Of a DNA stretch of 36,262 bases, positions 8,624 through 18,688 are shown one piece after another. Below the pieces are notes generated by a model. The model saw only the letters and a program-made list of their open reading frames with translations, was not told the origin of the DNA and made no database searches. Made by a program: the position numbers and the translations under genes. Source of the stretch: Acidimicrobiaceae bacterium (lineage in GTDB: Bacteria; Actinomycetota; Acidimicrobiia; Acidimicrobiales; Bog-793); the NCBI GenBank assembly GCA_027365385.1, contig DAHXNN010000215.1, forward strand, positions 1-36,262, written 5' to 3'. Within the stretch, counting starts at the first letter, position 1; the number at the start of each line of letters is the position of its first letter.

Positions 8624-8944
8624 ATGCCTCAACCTCCCAGCCTCACACCAGAACAGCGCAAGGCCGCGCTCGAGAAGGCCGCGAAGGCGCGCAAGGAGCG
8701 AGCCGAGATCAAGGACCACCTCAAGGCGGGGCGGACCACTCTCGCGACGCTGCTCGGCCAGGCGGACAAGGACGACATCGTCGGGAAGATGAAGGTCCTC
8801 GCGGTCCTCGAGTCGCTTCCCGGCACGGGCAAGGTAAAGGCCCGGCGCCTCATGGAGCAGGTCGGCATCAGCGAGACCCGCCGACTCCAAGGCCTCGGCG
8901 CCAAGCAGCGCGACTCCCTCCTCGAGGCGGTGGAGCGGCCCTGA
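8624..8944 (+). CDS. mihF: Actinobacterial integration host factor (mIHF)
   Basis: PPSLTPEQRKAALEKAAKARKERAEIKDHLKAGRTTLATLL..., VLAVLESLPGTGKVKARRLMEQVGISETRRLQGLGAKQR; adjacent to gmk-rpoZ. Confidence 0.93.
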   Translation: MPQPPSLTPEQRKAALEKAAKARKERAEIKDHLKAGRTTLATLLGQADKDDIVGKMKVLAVLESLPGTGKVKARRLMEQVGISETRRLQGLGAKQRDSLLEAVERP

Positions 8945-9486
8945 TCCTCGTCGTCTTCGGCCCCGGAGGGGTCGGGAAGGGGACGGTCATCAGAAGGCTC
9001 GTCGCGCGCGATCCGCAGCTCTGGCTCTCGAGGTCCTGGACGACGAGAGCCAGGCGGCCCGGTGAGGACGAAGGCGCCTACACGTTCGTGGACAAGGACA
9101 CGTTCCTCGAGCGTGTGGCAGCAGGGGGCTTCCTCGAGTGGGCGACGGTGCTCGGGGAGCACTACGGTACGCCGACCCCAGACGCACCTCCGGGCCACGA
9201 CGTGGTCCTCGAGATCGACGTCCAAGGTGCCTCGCAGGTGCTCGAACGCTGCGACGGTGTCGTCGCTGTGCTGCTCGTTCCTCCGTCCCGTGCCGAGCAG
9301 GAGCAACGCTTGCGCAGGCGCGGCGACAGGCCGGAGCACGTCGAAGGTCGCCTCGAGCTCGGCGCGCACGAGATCGAGCGCGGGCGCCAGCTCGCCCACG
9401 CCGTCGTCGTCAACGACGACCTCGAGCGGGCTGTCGAGGAGCTTGCGGCTATAGTCGCAAATGCCCGTCGCGAGACGGATTCGTAA
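8941..9486 (+). CDS. gmk: Guanylate kinase; probable CTG start overlapping the mIHF stop (CTGA)
   Basis: [21 protein letters not shown]-loop, [42 protein letters not shown]. No in-frame ATG/GTG/TTG near the expected N-terminus. Confidence 0.9.
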   Translation: MILVVFGPGGVGKGTVIRRLVARDPQLWLSRSWTTRARRPGEDEGAYTFVDKDTFLERVAAGGFLEWATVLGEHYGTPTPDAPPGHDVVLEIDVQGASQVLERCDGVVAVLLVPPSRAEQEQRLRRRGDRPEHVEGRLELGAHEIERGRQLAHAVVVNDDLERAVEELAAIVANARRETDS

Positions 9487-9502
9487 GCGCGCCCGAAGGA
9501 GC

Positions 9503-9880
9503 ATGATGGCCGAGCCACGTAGCACGATGATCGACCCGCCGATCGAGAGCTTGCTCGACAAGGTGGACTCGAAGTTCACGCTCGTGACGCTCGCCTCGAA
9601 GCGCGCTCGCCAGATCAACTCCTACTTCAACCAGCTTGGCGAGGGGCTCGGCGCGATCGTGCCTCCCCAGGTCGCATCGGTCGCGCGCAAGCCGTTGTCC
9701 ATCGCGCTCGAGGAGATCGCCGCAGGCAAGGTGCGGTCCGGCGAGCCCGAGCCCGAGGTCGACGGAGCGGACGGCGCAGCCAAGCAGGACGAGGGGGCGA
9801 GGGGTGAGGTCGTCGTCAGCCTGGTCGAGGTCGAGGTCGAGGTCGAGGTCGACGCGGCGCCGGTCGACGCGGAGCAGTAG
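9503..9880 (+). CDS. rpoZ: DNA-directed RNA polymerase omega subunit
   Basis: [42 protein letters not shown]...[15 protein letters not shown]; acidic/EV-repeat tail. Confidence 0.9.
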   Translation: MMAEPRSTMIDPPIESLLDKVDSKFTLVTLASKRARQINSYFNQLGEGLGAIVPPQVASVARKPLSIALEEIAAGKVRSGEPEPEVDGADGAAKQDEGARGEVVVSLVEVEVEVEVDAAPVDAEQ

Positions 9881-9923
9881 GGCGATCGCAGGCGGCGAGG
9901 AGGACGGCTCGCACCTCGACGTC

Positions 9924-11201
9924 CTGCATGGCGCACGTGTCGTCCTCGGCGTCACGGGGGGGATAGCGGCGTACAAGGCGGTTGAGGTGTTGCGCCGGCT
10001 CGTCGACCATGGCGCGCACGTGGTCCCCGTGCTCACCGAGGCGGCGACGCACTTCGTCGGCGAAGCCACGTTCTCCGCCCTCGCGTCGGAGCCCGTCGAG
10101 ATGGAGCTCTTCGGCGGGGTGACGCCGATCCCGCACACCCGGCTGGGACGGCAGGCGGACGTCATCGTCGTGGCGCCTGCGACAGCACGGGTGATCGGCG
10201 AGTACGCAGCCGGGATCTCGGCGGACCTTCTCGGCGCAACCCTTCTCGCGACGAGGGCTCCTGTCGTCCTCTGCCCTGCGATGCACACGGAGATGTGGGA
10301 GCACCCTGCGGTACGTGACAACGTCGCGACTCTCCGGTGCCGTGGTGTCCACGTCGTCGAGCCGGAGAGTGGCCGCCTCGCCGGCGGTGACGTCGGGGAG
10401 GGCCGGCTCGCGGACCCGGCACGCATCGTCGCCGCGGTGGCCGAAGTGCTCGCCGCGCGAGGTCGAGCCATCCCGGAGCCGCGCTCGGATCTCGCAGGGC
10501 TCGTCGTCCTCGTCACGGCCGGGGGAACGAGGGAGCCGATCGATCCGGTCCGCTACATCGCCAACCGCTCCTCGGGCCGGCAGGGCCACGCACTCGCGGA
10601 GGTCGCGGCCCAGCGCGGCGCCACTGTCGTGCTCGTCAGCGCGTCGGAGCTCCCACCGCCCCCGGGAGTCACGACCGTCCACGTGGAGACCGCGGCCGAG
10701 CTTGCCGAGGCGGTGCTCGAGCGATCCGGCTCCGCCGACGTCGTCGTCATGGCGGCAGCGGTCGCCGACTTCCGTCCTGTCGCCGTGTCGGCCTCCAAGA
10801 TCCACAAGAGCGACGGCGTGCCGGAGATCCATCTCGAGCCGACGCTCGACGTCCTCGCCGAGCTCGGCCGGCGCCGCCAACCTGGCCAGGTGGTCGTCGG
10901 CTTCGCCGCCGAGACCGGCGAGGCGCTCGAGCGGGGGCGAGCGAAGCTCGTCGCGAAGGGGGCCGACCTCGTCGTCGTGAACGACGTGACCACGCCTGGC
11001 GCCGGCTTCGGTCACGAGACGAACGCGGTGACGCTGCTCTACGCGTCCGGTGCGACCCTCGAGGTGCCGTGCGCGCCGAAGCGTACGATTGCCGCTGCAG
11101 TCCTCGACGCCGTCACGGCGATCAGGCGCGACGACGCGCCCGTGCCATTCCCCGACGCCGGTGCTCGTGGCCCCGGACACGACGAAGGAGCAGTCAGGTG
11201 A
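9924..11201 (+). CDS. coaBC: Bifunctional phosphopantothenoylcysteine decarboxylase / phosphopantothenate-cysteine ligase; start uncertain
   Basis: [94 protein letters not shown]. Candidate CTG at 9924; ORF-track start overlaps rpoZ. Confidence 0.92.
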   Translation: MHGARVVLGVTGGIAAYKAVEVLRRLVDHGAHVVPVLTEAATHFVGEATFSALASEPVEMELFGGVTPIPHTRLGRQADVIVVAPATARVIGEYAAGISADLLGATLLATRAPVVLCPAMHTEMWEHPAVRDNVATLRCRGVHVVEPESGRLAGGDVGEGRLADPARIVAAVAEVLAARGRAIPEPRSDLAGLVVLVTAGGTREPIDPVRYIANRSSGRQGHALAEVAAQRGATVVLVSASELPPPPGVTTVHVETAAELAEAVLERSGSADVVVMAAAVADFRPVAVSASKIHKSDGVPEIHLEPTLDVLAELGRRRQPGQVVVGFAAETGEALERGRAKLVAKGADLVVVNDVTTPGAGFGHETNAVTLLYASGATLEVPCAPKRTIAAAVLDAVTAIRRDDAPVPFPDAGARGPGHDEGAVR

Positions 11202-12391
11202 GCAGCTACACGTTCACGTCGGAGTCGGTCACGGAGGGCCATCCCGACAAGATGGCCGACCAGATCTCCGACGCGGTCCTCGACGCGATCCTCGAGGCGG
11301 ACCCCTCGGGTCGGGTCGCATGCGAGACGCTGCTCACGACGGGCCTCGTCTGCGTCGCCGGAGAGATCACGACGACTGCCTATGTCGACATCCCGCGCAT
11401 CGTCCGCTCGACGATCTGTGACATCGGCTACGACCGGGAAGAGTTCGGCTTCGACGGGAACACGTGTGGCGTCATCGTCTCGATCGGCGAGCAGTCGCCC
11501 GACATCGACCAGGGCGTGACCCGGGCGCTCGAGGCACGTAGCGGCACCTCCGGCGAGGATCTGCTCTCCGGGCAGGGGGCCGGCGACCAGGGGATGATGT
11601 TTGGCTTCGCGTGCGACGAGACGCCGGACCTCATGCCACTGCCGATCTGGCTCGCGCACCGCCTCGCCCAGCGCCTCTCCGAGGTGCGGCGCGCGGGCGT
11701 GCTCCCGTACCTCCGGCCGGACGGCAAGACACAGGTCTCCATCCGCTACGTGGACGGCCGTCCCGTCCAGCTGGACACCGTCCTCGTCTCGACGCAGCAC
11801 AAGCCTGGTATCGACCTCGAGACGCTCCTCCTACCGGACCTAGTCGACCACGTCATCCGCCCGCTGCTCCCACCAGACCTCGACACAGCGGGCCACCGCG
11901 TCCTCGCGAATCCGACGGGTCGCTTCGAGATCGGTGGCCCGCGCGCGGACGCCGGGTTGACGGGTCGCAAGATCATCGTCGACACCTACGGCGGCGCCGC
12001 CCGTCATGGCGGGGGAGCGTTCTCCGGCAAGGACCCGTCGAAGGTCGACCGCTCGGCTGCCTACGCGGCGCGCTGGGTGGCGAAGCACGTCGTGGCATCC
12101 GGCGCCGCCCGGCGCTGTGAGATCCAGGTGGCGTACGCGATCGGCGTCGCCCGGCCCGTGTCGCTCATGGTCGAGACCTTCGGGACCGAGGTGGTCGACC
12201 CGGCACGTATCGCCGCTGCGGTCGACGAGCTGTTCGACCTGCGCCCCGCAGCGATCATCCGTGACCTCGACCTACGCCGGCCGATCTACCGCCGGACCGC
12301 TGCCTACGGCCACTTCGGCCGAGCGGACAAGGAGTTCTCCTGGGAGGCGACGCCCCGGGTCGACGACCTGCGCCGGGCGCTCGCGCTCTAG
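11198..12391 (+). CDS. metK: S-adenosylmethionine synthetase
   Basis: GTG 11198 overlaps the coaBC stop (GTGA). [81 protein letters not shown]. Confidence 0.97.
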   Translation: MSSYTFTSESVTEGHPDKMADQISDAVLDAILEADPSGRVACETLLTTGLVCVAGEITTTAYVDIPRIVRSTICDIGYDREEFGFDGNTCGVIVSIGEQSPDIDQGVTRALEARSGTSGEDLLSGQGAGDQGMMFGFACDETPDLMPLPIWLAHRLAQRLSEVRRAGVLPYLRPDGKTQVSIRYVDGRPVQLDTVLVSTQHKPGIDLETLLLPDLVDHVIRPLLPPDLDTAGHRVLANPTGRFEIGGPRADAGLTGRKIIVDTYGGAARHGGGAFSGKDPSKVDRSAAYAARWVAKHVVASGAARRCEIQVAYAIGVARPVSLMVETFGTEVVDPARIAAAVDELFDLRPAAIIRDLDLRRPIYRRTAAYGHFGRADKEFSWEATPRVDDLRRALAL

Positions 12392-12399
12392 CGGCCGAG

Positions 12400-14322
12400 G
12401 TGGGCGCGGGCCGTCCGGCCGGCGCCGAGCAGGTGCGGGTCGCCCGGGTCGTGCCGGACGTCACGGGCGTCGATCGCCAGTTCGACTACTCGGTGCCCGA
12501 CGAGCTGCGCGCGAGCGTCGTCGTGGGTTCGATCGTGCGCGTCCCGCTCCAGGGGCGGCGCGTCCGCGGCTGGGTGGTCGCGACGAGCGAGGTGCCGACG
12601 ACGACGGTCCCGTTGCGCGACGTCGTGGAGGTCGTCTCCCTGGGACCGTCACCCGAGGTCGTCGCGGCCGCCGGCGTCGCGGCGTGGCGCTATGCGGGCA
12701 GGATGCGCCCGCTGCTCGTCGCCGCGTCTCCGCCCCGCATCGTCCGGGCACTGCCTTGCCCGGGCGCCGGTGTCGCGACGAGCGCCGTAGCACCGCTCCA
12801 CGTGCGGGCCGTCGTCCCTTCGCCGGCTCTCGCCGCAGCAGCGCTCGCGGCAGTCGGATCGCACCGGGCAGTCGTCCGACTTCCGCCGCTCGCGTCCCGG
12901 CTCGAGCTGGTGCTCGCCGTGCTCGGAGCGTCGGCGCGCCACCGGCCCACCGGTGACGCGCTCGTGCTCGTCCCGGAGCGTCGTGACGCGGAGATCCTCA
13001 CGCGCCGGCTCGCCCGTCTCGACTACGACGTCGCGCTCCATCCTGACGACTGGGCGGGAGCCGCGGCTGGCGGACGGGTCGTCGTCGGGACGCGGACCGC
13101 TGCGTTCGCTACGACGCGGAGCCTCGCCGTGGTGCTCGTCCTCGACGCGCATGCACAAGCCTACGTCGAGCAGCGCAGCCCGACCTGGGACGCGACGGTG
13201 GTCGTCGCCGAGCGCGCGGAGCGAGCGGGTGTGCCGTGCGTCCTCGCGTCGCCCTGCCCGACCGTCGACCACCTCGCCTGGGGTGAGCTCGTCGCGCTTC
13301 CCCGGGCGGTCGAGCGGTCGGGCTGGCCGCCAGTCCAGGTGCTCGACCGACGGGGCGAGGATCCGCGGTCGGGCCTCTACTCGCCGCTCCTCGCGCCGCT
13401 GCTCACGGCGGCGGTCGACTCCCGCCCCGACATCCCGGCGGTCTGCGTGCTCAACCGGACGGGACGGGCGCGTCTGCTCGCCTGTGGCTCCTGCGGTGCC
13501 GTCGTCGCCTGCGAGCGCTGCGCAGCCGCCCTGCTGCAGCGGCACCGCCCCGCGCCGGGCGAGACGGCCGAGCTCGACTGCCCCCGCTGCGCGGCGACAG
13601 GACCCGCTCTGTGCCGCATGTGTGGCTCGACGCGCCTCAAACTCCTGCGTGCAGGTGTCGGGCGCGTCGCCGAGGAGCTGGGCGCGCTGACGGGCCGGAA
13701 GGTCGCCGAGGTGAGCGGCCGGCCGCACGCCACGGACCATTCGGCCCGTGGCGCATTGACCCGCGGCGACCAGGCTCACGGCGACCAGGCTCACGGCGAC
13801 CAGGCTGGCGCGGCCGTCCTCGTCGGCACGCAGGCCGTTCTCCACCGTGTGCGCGCCGCGTCCGTCGTCGTCTTCCTCGACCTCGACCAGGAGCTCCTCG
13901 CGCCTCGCTACCGGGCCGCGGAGCAGGCGCTCGCGCTCGTCGCTCTCGCATCCCGGCTCGTCGGCAACGCGGGCCGGGCAGCCGGCGCGGCAGCTGCGGC
14001 GCGCGTCGTGCTCCAGACGCGCCTTCCGGACCACGAGGTCGTCCGGGCAGCGGTTCACGCGGACCCCGGCATCGTGTCGGCGGCCGAGTCCCTCCGGCGA
14101 GACGCCCTCGGGCTGCCACCGGCTCGAGCGCTGGCACGCCTGTCAGGTCCGGGAGCGGGCGCGTTCGCGGAGGCGCTCGACGGGATCGCCGAGATCGCGG
14201 CGGACAGCGGCGGCCGCTTCCTCGTGCGCGCGGCGGACTCCGCCGCGCTCGCCGGGGCGCTCGCCGCGACGGGGCTGCTCGGCTCCGGGACGAGGATCGA
14301 GGTCGACCCACGCGACGCCTGA
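12400..14322 (+). CDS. priA: PriA-like primosomal protein N' (actinobacterial, apparently lacking intact helicase Walker motifs)
   Basis: [47 protein letters not shown]; zinc-binding [13 protein letters not shown]...CPRC...CRMCGS; follows metK. Confidence 0.88.
   Translation: MGAGRPAGAEQVRVARVVPDVTGVDRQFDYSVPDELRASVVVGSIVRVPLQGRRVRGWVVATSEVPTTTVPLRDVVEVVSLGPSPEVVAAAGVAAWRYAGRMRPLLVAASPPRIVRALPCPGAGVATSAVAPLHVRAVVPSPALAAAALAAVGSHRAVVRLPPLASRLELVLAVLGASARHRPTGDALVLVPERRDAEILTRRLARLDYDVALHPDDWAGAAAGGRVVVGTRTAAFATTRSLAVVLVLDAHAQAYVEQRSPTWDATVVVAERAERAGVPCVLASPCPTVDHLAWGELVALPRAVERSGWPPVQVLDRRGEDPRSGLYSPLLAPLLTAAVDSRPDIPAVCVLNRTGRARLLACGSCGAVVACERCAAALLQRHRPAPGETAELDCPRCAATGPALCRMCGSTRLKLLRAGVGRVAEELGALTGRKVAEVSGRPHATDHSARGALTRGDQAHGDQAHGDQAGAAVLVGTQAVLHRVRAASVVVFLDLDQELLAPRYRAAEQALALVALASRLVGNAGRAAGAAAAARVVLQTRLPDHEVVRAAVHADPGIVSAAESLRRDALGLPPARALARLSGPGAGAFAEALDGIAEIAADSGGRFLVRAADSAALAGALAATGLLGSGTRIEVDPRDA
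13765..13806 (+). repeat. 15-bp in-frame tandem repeat (GGCGACCAGGCTCAC, about 2.8 copies) in priA
   Basis: ggcgaccaggctcac-ggcgaccaggctcac-ggcgaccaggct, encoding [14 protein letters not shown]. Confidence 0.9.
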
Positions 14323-14337
14323 GCGCCGCCGACCTGC

Positions 14338-14343
14338 TATCCT
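14338..14343 (+). promoter_or_regulatory. Candidate -10 element (extended: tgcTATCCT) for rpsO
   Basis: TGCTATCCT in the priA-rpsO gap, about 120 nt upstream of rpsO; no strong -35 seen. Confidence 0.4.
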
Positions 14344-14464
14344 TCGCCCGTCGGCTGCGGCCGACCTGGCTGTGGCATCCGCCCGGCCGGACCCGCGTCC
14401 TCCCGGTGCCGGGGCAGCTGCCCGAGCACCTGGCGCACGAGATCAGCGAAGGTCTGCACCGCGC

Positions 14465-14722
14465 ATGCCCGACAAGACGGCGACGATCGCCCAGTACCGC
14501 CTCCACGAGACGGACACCGGCTCCCCCGAGGTCCAGATCGCGATCATCACGGAGCGGATCAATCACCTGACCGAGCATCTTCGCTCGCACAAGGGCGACC
14601 ACCACACCCGTCGCGGGCTGATGAAGCTCATCGGCCACCGGCGTCGCCTGCTGGACTACGTGCGAGCGAACGACGTCGAGCGCTACCGGGGACTGATCGC
14701 GAGGCTCGGCATCCGCCGATAG
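14465..14722 (+). CDS. rpsO: 30S ribosomal protein S15
   Basis: [57 protein letters not shown]. Confidence 0.97.
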   Translation: MPDKTATIAQYRLHETDTGSPEVQIAIITERINHLTEHLRSHKGDHHTRRGLMKLIGHRRRLLDYVRANDVERYRGLIARLGIRR

Positions 14723-14750
14723 CGGAGCACGCCGCCCGCTCTGGCCCCCG

Positions 14751-14811
14751 GGTCCTCTGCGGGTCGAGGACCGCCGGGTCGCGGAAGCTGCCCGGCTGCA
14801 CATAGGGCAGC
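14751..14811 (+). promoter_or_regulatory. Structured pnp leader: two perfect 7-bp hairpins in the rpsO-pnp intergenic region
   Basis: GGTCCTC-tgcgggtc-GAGGACC (14751-14772) and GCTGCCC-ggctgcacata-GGGCAGC (14787-14811). Confidence 0.55.
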
Positions 14812-14964
14812 GCCGGACCTCCCGGAGTCCGACGAAGCGCCGCCCGTCGACAGCCAAGCAGCGCCCGCGGGCGCCAGCTGCCAGTCGCCGGGTCCTCGGC
14901 CAGCTCGGGTGCCCGACCACTGGGAACTGGCCGGTGCGGGTGCCAACGAGCACCTAGGAGTGAC

Positions 14965-17394
14965 ATGGCGGACGCCATCACGGTGTCGGGCCCCATCAGC
15001 GGGACCGACCGTACCCTCTCGTTCGAGACGGGAAAGCTTGCCGGCCAAGCCGACGGCGCTGTCGTCGCGCGGATCGGCGACACGATCGTCCTCGTGACCG
15101 CGACGGCGGCACGGCGGGTGCGTGAGGGGCAGGACTTCTTCCCCCTTACCGTCGACGTCGAGGAGCGGATGTACGCCGCCGGCAAGGTGCCCGGGTCGTT
15201 CTTCCGCAGGGAAGGCCGTGCGACCGACCAGGCGATCCTCATCGACCGCCTCATCGACCGGCCATTGCGCCCCTCGTTCCCTGAGGGCTTCCGGGCCGAG
15301 GTCCACGTCGTCGCCACGGTCTTCGGTGCCGACCAGGAGAACCCCCACGACGTCGTCGCGATCAACGGTGCGTCGGCTGCCCTCATGATCTCGGGCATCC
15401 CCTTCGACGGACCGATCGGTGCCGTGCGCGTCGCCTACTCGACCGATGGCCAGTGGCTGCCGCACGCCACCTACCAGGAGGGCGACGCGTCGACTTTCGA
15501 GCTCGTGGTCGCCGGCCGTGCCCTGTCCGAGGAGCCCGACGCCGAGATCGCGATCATGATGGTCGAGGCGGGCGGGACCGAGCACGCCGTCGACTACTAC
15601 GACAAGGGCGCGCCGAAGGTGACCGAAGAGGTCGTCGCCGACGGCATCGAGGCGTCGAAGACCTGGATCCGCGAGGCGATAGCGCTCCAGCGGGAGCTTG
15701 TCGCGAAGGCGGGCCGCAAGCCGACCATCCCCTACGAGCTGTTCGTCGACTACGAGCCTGAGGTCTACGAGCGAGTCGTGGCGGTCGGCGGCGAGTCCCT
15801 CGCCGCGGCGAACCTCATCACGACCAAGGCGGAGCGCGCGTCGGCGCTCGACGCGGCTGGCACCGAGGTCCTCGCTGCTCTCGCGGACGAGCTCCCGGGC
15901 CGCGAGCGTGAGGTCAAGGCAGCCATCCGCTCGCACACGAAGAAGATCGTGCGCAAGCGGATCGTCGAAGAGGGCGTGCGTATCGACGGCCGCGGCACGA
16001 CCGATATCCGGCCGCTCTCGGCCGAGATAGGCCTCATCCCGACGGCGCACGGGTCGGGCTTGTTCCAGCGGGGTGACACCCAGGTCCTCAACTTCACGAC
16101 TCTCGGCATGCCCCGGATGAACCAGCTCCTCGACACCATCGGCATCGACGAGTCGAAGCGCTACATGCACCACTACAACTTCCCGCCGTTCTCGACGGGA
16201 GAGACGGGCTTCATGCGCGGCCCGAAGCGGCGTGAGATCGGCCACGGGCTGCTCGCCGAGCGCGCGCTCCTACCGGTCGTCCCTCACGAGGACGAGTTCC
16301 CGTACACGATACGGCTCGTCTCCGAGGTGCTCTCCTCGAACGGCTCGACCTCGATGGCGTCGGTGTGCGGCTCGACGCTCTCGCTGATGGACGCTGGCGT
16401 CCCGATCAAGGCGCCTGTCGGCGGTATCGCGATGGGTCTCGTCTACGCGGAGGGCAAGTACACGACCCTCACCGACATCCTCGGTGCCGAGGACGCGTTT
16501 GGCGACATGGACTTCAAGGTGGCAGGGACCCGTGACTTCGTCACAGCGCTCCAGCTGGACACGAAGATCGACGGCCTTCCTGCGGACGTCCTCGCCCAGG
16601 CTCTCCGTCAGGCCCGAGACGCGCGCCTCGTCATCCTCGACGTCATCGCGAAGGCGATCGCGGAGCCGGCGACCGCGGTGAAGTCGCACGCACCGAAGAT
16701 CGTGAGCTTCGAGATCCCGATGGACAAGATCGGCGAGGTCATCGGCCCGAAGGGCAAGGTCATCAACGCGCTCCAGCAGGAGACCGGTGCCGACATCGCC
16801 GTCGACGACGACGGCTCGGTCGGGCGCGTCACCATCGGCGCGAAGGAGTCCGTCGCTGTCGACGAGGCCCGTCGCCGGATCGAGCTCATTCTCGACCCCC
16901 CGACTGCCGAGGTCGGGAAGGTCTACGACGGCAAGGTCGTCAACATCACGAAGTTCGGCGCGTTCGTCAATATCCTTCCCGGCCGCGACGGCCTGCTCCA
17001 CATCTCCCGGCTCGGCGCGGGCAAGAGAGTCGAGCGCGTCGAGGACGTCGTCGAGCTCGGCCAGGACGTGAAGGTCGTCGTCGACGACATCGACCCCCAG
17101 GGCAAGATCTCGCTGTCGCTCGTGGGCGAGGACGGCGAGCGGATCGCTGGAAGCAAGGCCGACGCGCAAAGGGGGAGCTCCGCGTCCGTATCGGCGCCCG
17201 TGTCCGAGCCGGTCATCTCAGGTGAGCAGGCCGGCTCCGGGACACGAGGCGCACCGAGGCGTGCCTCGTTCGAGGACGAGTTCGCCGCGGAGATCGAGCG
17301 GGACTTCGGCAATCTCGGACCGCCCGAGATCGCGACACCCGCGGGGCCACGCCCCGAGCGTGGGCCGCGCCGCCGCGGGGGGCCGCGGCGCTGA
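14965..17394 (+). CDS. pnp: Polyribonucleotide nucleotidyltransferase
   Basis: Two RNase PH domains (FFPLTVDVEERMYAAGKVPGSFFRREGR; HHYNFPPFSTGETGFMRGPKRREIGHG), KH domain (IGEVIGPKGKVINALQQETGADI), S1 domain (GKVVNITKFGAFVNILPGRDGLLHIS). Confidence 0.97.
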   Translation: MADAITVSGPISGTDRTLSFETGKLAGQADGAVVARIGDTIVLVTATAARRVREGQDFFPLTVDVEERMYAAGKVPGSFFRREGRATDQAILIDRLIDRPLRPSFPEGFRAEVHVVATVFGADQENPHDVVAINGASAALMISGIPFDGPIGAVRVAYSTDGQWLPHATYQEGDASTFELVVAGRALSEEPDAEIAIMMVEAGGTEHAVDYYDKGAPKVTEEVVADGIEASKTWIREAIALQRELVAKAGRKPTIPYELFVDYEPEVYERVVAVGGESLAAANLITTKAERASALDAAGTEVLAALADELPGREREVKAAIRSHTKKIVRKRIVEEGVRIDGRGTTDIRPLSAEIGLIPTAHGSGLFQRGDTQVLNFTTLGMPRMNQLLDTIGIDESKRYMHHYNFPPFSTGETGFMRGPKRREIGHGLLAERALLPVVPHEDEFPYTIRLVSEVLSSNGSTSMASVCGSTLSLMDAGVPIKAPVGGIAMGLVYAEGKYTTLTDILGAEDAFGDMDFKVAGTRDFVTALQLDTKIDGLPADVLAQALRQARDARLVILDVIAKAIAEPATAVKSHAPKIVSFEIPMDKIGEVIGPKGKVINALQQETGADIAVDDDGSVGRVTIGAKESVAVDEARRRIELILDPPTAEVGKVYDGKVVNITKFGAFVNILPGRDGLLHISRLGAGKRVERVEDVVELGQDVKVVVDDIDPQGKISLSLVGEDGERIAGSKADAQRGSSASVSAPVSEPVISGEQAGSGTRGAPRRASFEDEFAAEIERDFGNLGPPEIATPAGPRPERGPRRRGGPRR

Positions 17395-17413
17395 CCCGGG
17401 ACTGCACCGCGCA

Positions 17414-18688
17414 ATGCCGGGCGGCGACGAGCAGCGGCCGATGATCGAGACGGCGACGCTCGACTGCGGGATCCGTCTCGTGACCGAGCAGATGCCCGGT
17501 GTGCGGTCGGTGTGCACCGGCTTCTGGGTCGGCACGGGCTCTCGTGACGAGAGCGGTCCTCAAGTGGGCATCTCGCACTTCCTCGAGCACCTGCTCTTCA
17601 AGGGCACGCCGACGCGTTCCGCCCGCTCGATCGCCGAGGACGTGGACGCGGTTGGCGGTGACATGAACGCGTTCACGACGAAGGAGTACACGACCTTCTA
17701 CGTCCGTACGCTCGCGGACCACCTCGAGCTCGGGCTCGACATCCTCTCGGACATCTTGTGGAACCCTGCGCTTCGCCCTGACGAGGTCGACGCGGAGCGC
17801 CAGGTGATCCTCGAGGAGGTGCTCATGCACCTCGACGAGCCGGCAGACGTGGTCCAGGAGCGCTTCGCCGAAGCGCTCTTCCCCGGCCATCCGCTCGGGC
17901 GCGAGGTGCTCGGCCTACCCGAGGTCATCGCGAACGTGAGCGTGCCGGAGATCCGGTCCTTCTTCGCCGACCATTACCGTCCGGGCAACATCGTCGTCGC
18001 GGTCGCCGGCGACGTGGAGCACGGTCGCATCGCCGAAGGCATAGAGCGGCGCTTCGCGGGGTCAGCTGCAGGGAGCCCGCCAGTGCGCGACGCGCCGGGG
18101 GACGAGGTCCGCTCTCTCGACGTCACGTCGCGCGACACCGAGCAGGCACACCTCGTCGTCGGTGTCCGTGGTCCGGAGCGGCGCTCGCCGGACCGTTTCG
18201 CGCTCTCGTTGTTGAACCACAGCCTCGGAGGGGGGATCTCGTCCCGGCTCTTCCAGAAGATCCGGGAGGAACGTGGCCTCGCCTACTCGGTCGTGTCGGA
18301 CCGGGTCGCCTATGCCGACACGGGAGCCCTCGCCGTCTCGGTCGGGACGGCTCCGGAGAGGATCAAGGAGGTCCTGCGCCTCGTGCTCGACGAGATCGAG
18401 GACCTCGCTGCCAAGGGTGTGACCAAGGAGGAGCTCGAGCTCGCGAAGGGCCACCTGCGAGCCGACACCATCTTGAGCCTCGAGGAGTCCGGAGCGCGGA
18501 TGTCGCGCATCGGCGCGAGCTTGCTCCTCCACGGCGAGGTGCCGAGCATCGAGGAGATCACGGCGAAGATCGACGCAGTGACCCTCGAGCAGGTCGCAGA
18601 GGTCGCGTCGCGCGTCCTCGGTGGCCAGCGGGTGCTCGCCGTCGTCGGGCCGTTCAGCGCGGAGGAGCTCTCGTCTGAGCTCGGCTGA
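17414..18688 (+). CDS. M16 family zinc metallopeptidase
   Basis: HxxEH motif ISHFLEHLLFKGTPTRSA, GGDMNAFTTKEYT, downstream E (RQVILEEVLMHLDEP); follows pnp. Confidence 0.92.
   Translation: MPGGDEQRPMIETATLDCGIRLVTEQMPGVRSVCTGFWVGTGSRDESGPQVGISHFLEHLLFKGTPTRSARSIAEDVDAVGGDMNAFTTKEYTTFYVRTLADHLELGLDILSDILWNPALRPDEVDAERQVILEEVLMHLDEPADVVQERFAEALFPGHPLGREVLGLPEVIANVSVPEIRSFFADHYRPGNIVVAVAGDVEHGRIAEGIERRFAGSAAGSPPVRDAPGDEVRSLDVTSRDTEQAHLVVGVRGPERRSPDRFALSLLNHSLGGGISSRLFQKIREERGLAYSVVSDRVAYADTGALAVSVGTAPERIKEVLRLVLDEIEDLAAKGVTKEELELAKGHLRADTILSLEESGARMSRIGASLLLHGEVPSIEEITAKIDAVTLEQVAEVASRVLGGQRVLAVVGPFSAEELSSELG

Noticed and set aside
13765-13806. CRISPR-like repeats in priA (and in ftsK 24609-24679)
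   Set aside because: Units are contiguous with no spacers and lie in frame within conserved genes.
14683-16245. 520-aa minus-strand ORF opposite pnp
   Set aside because: Antisense to conserved PNPase; no motifs.
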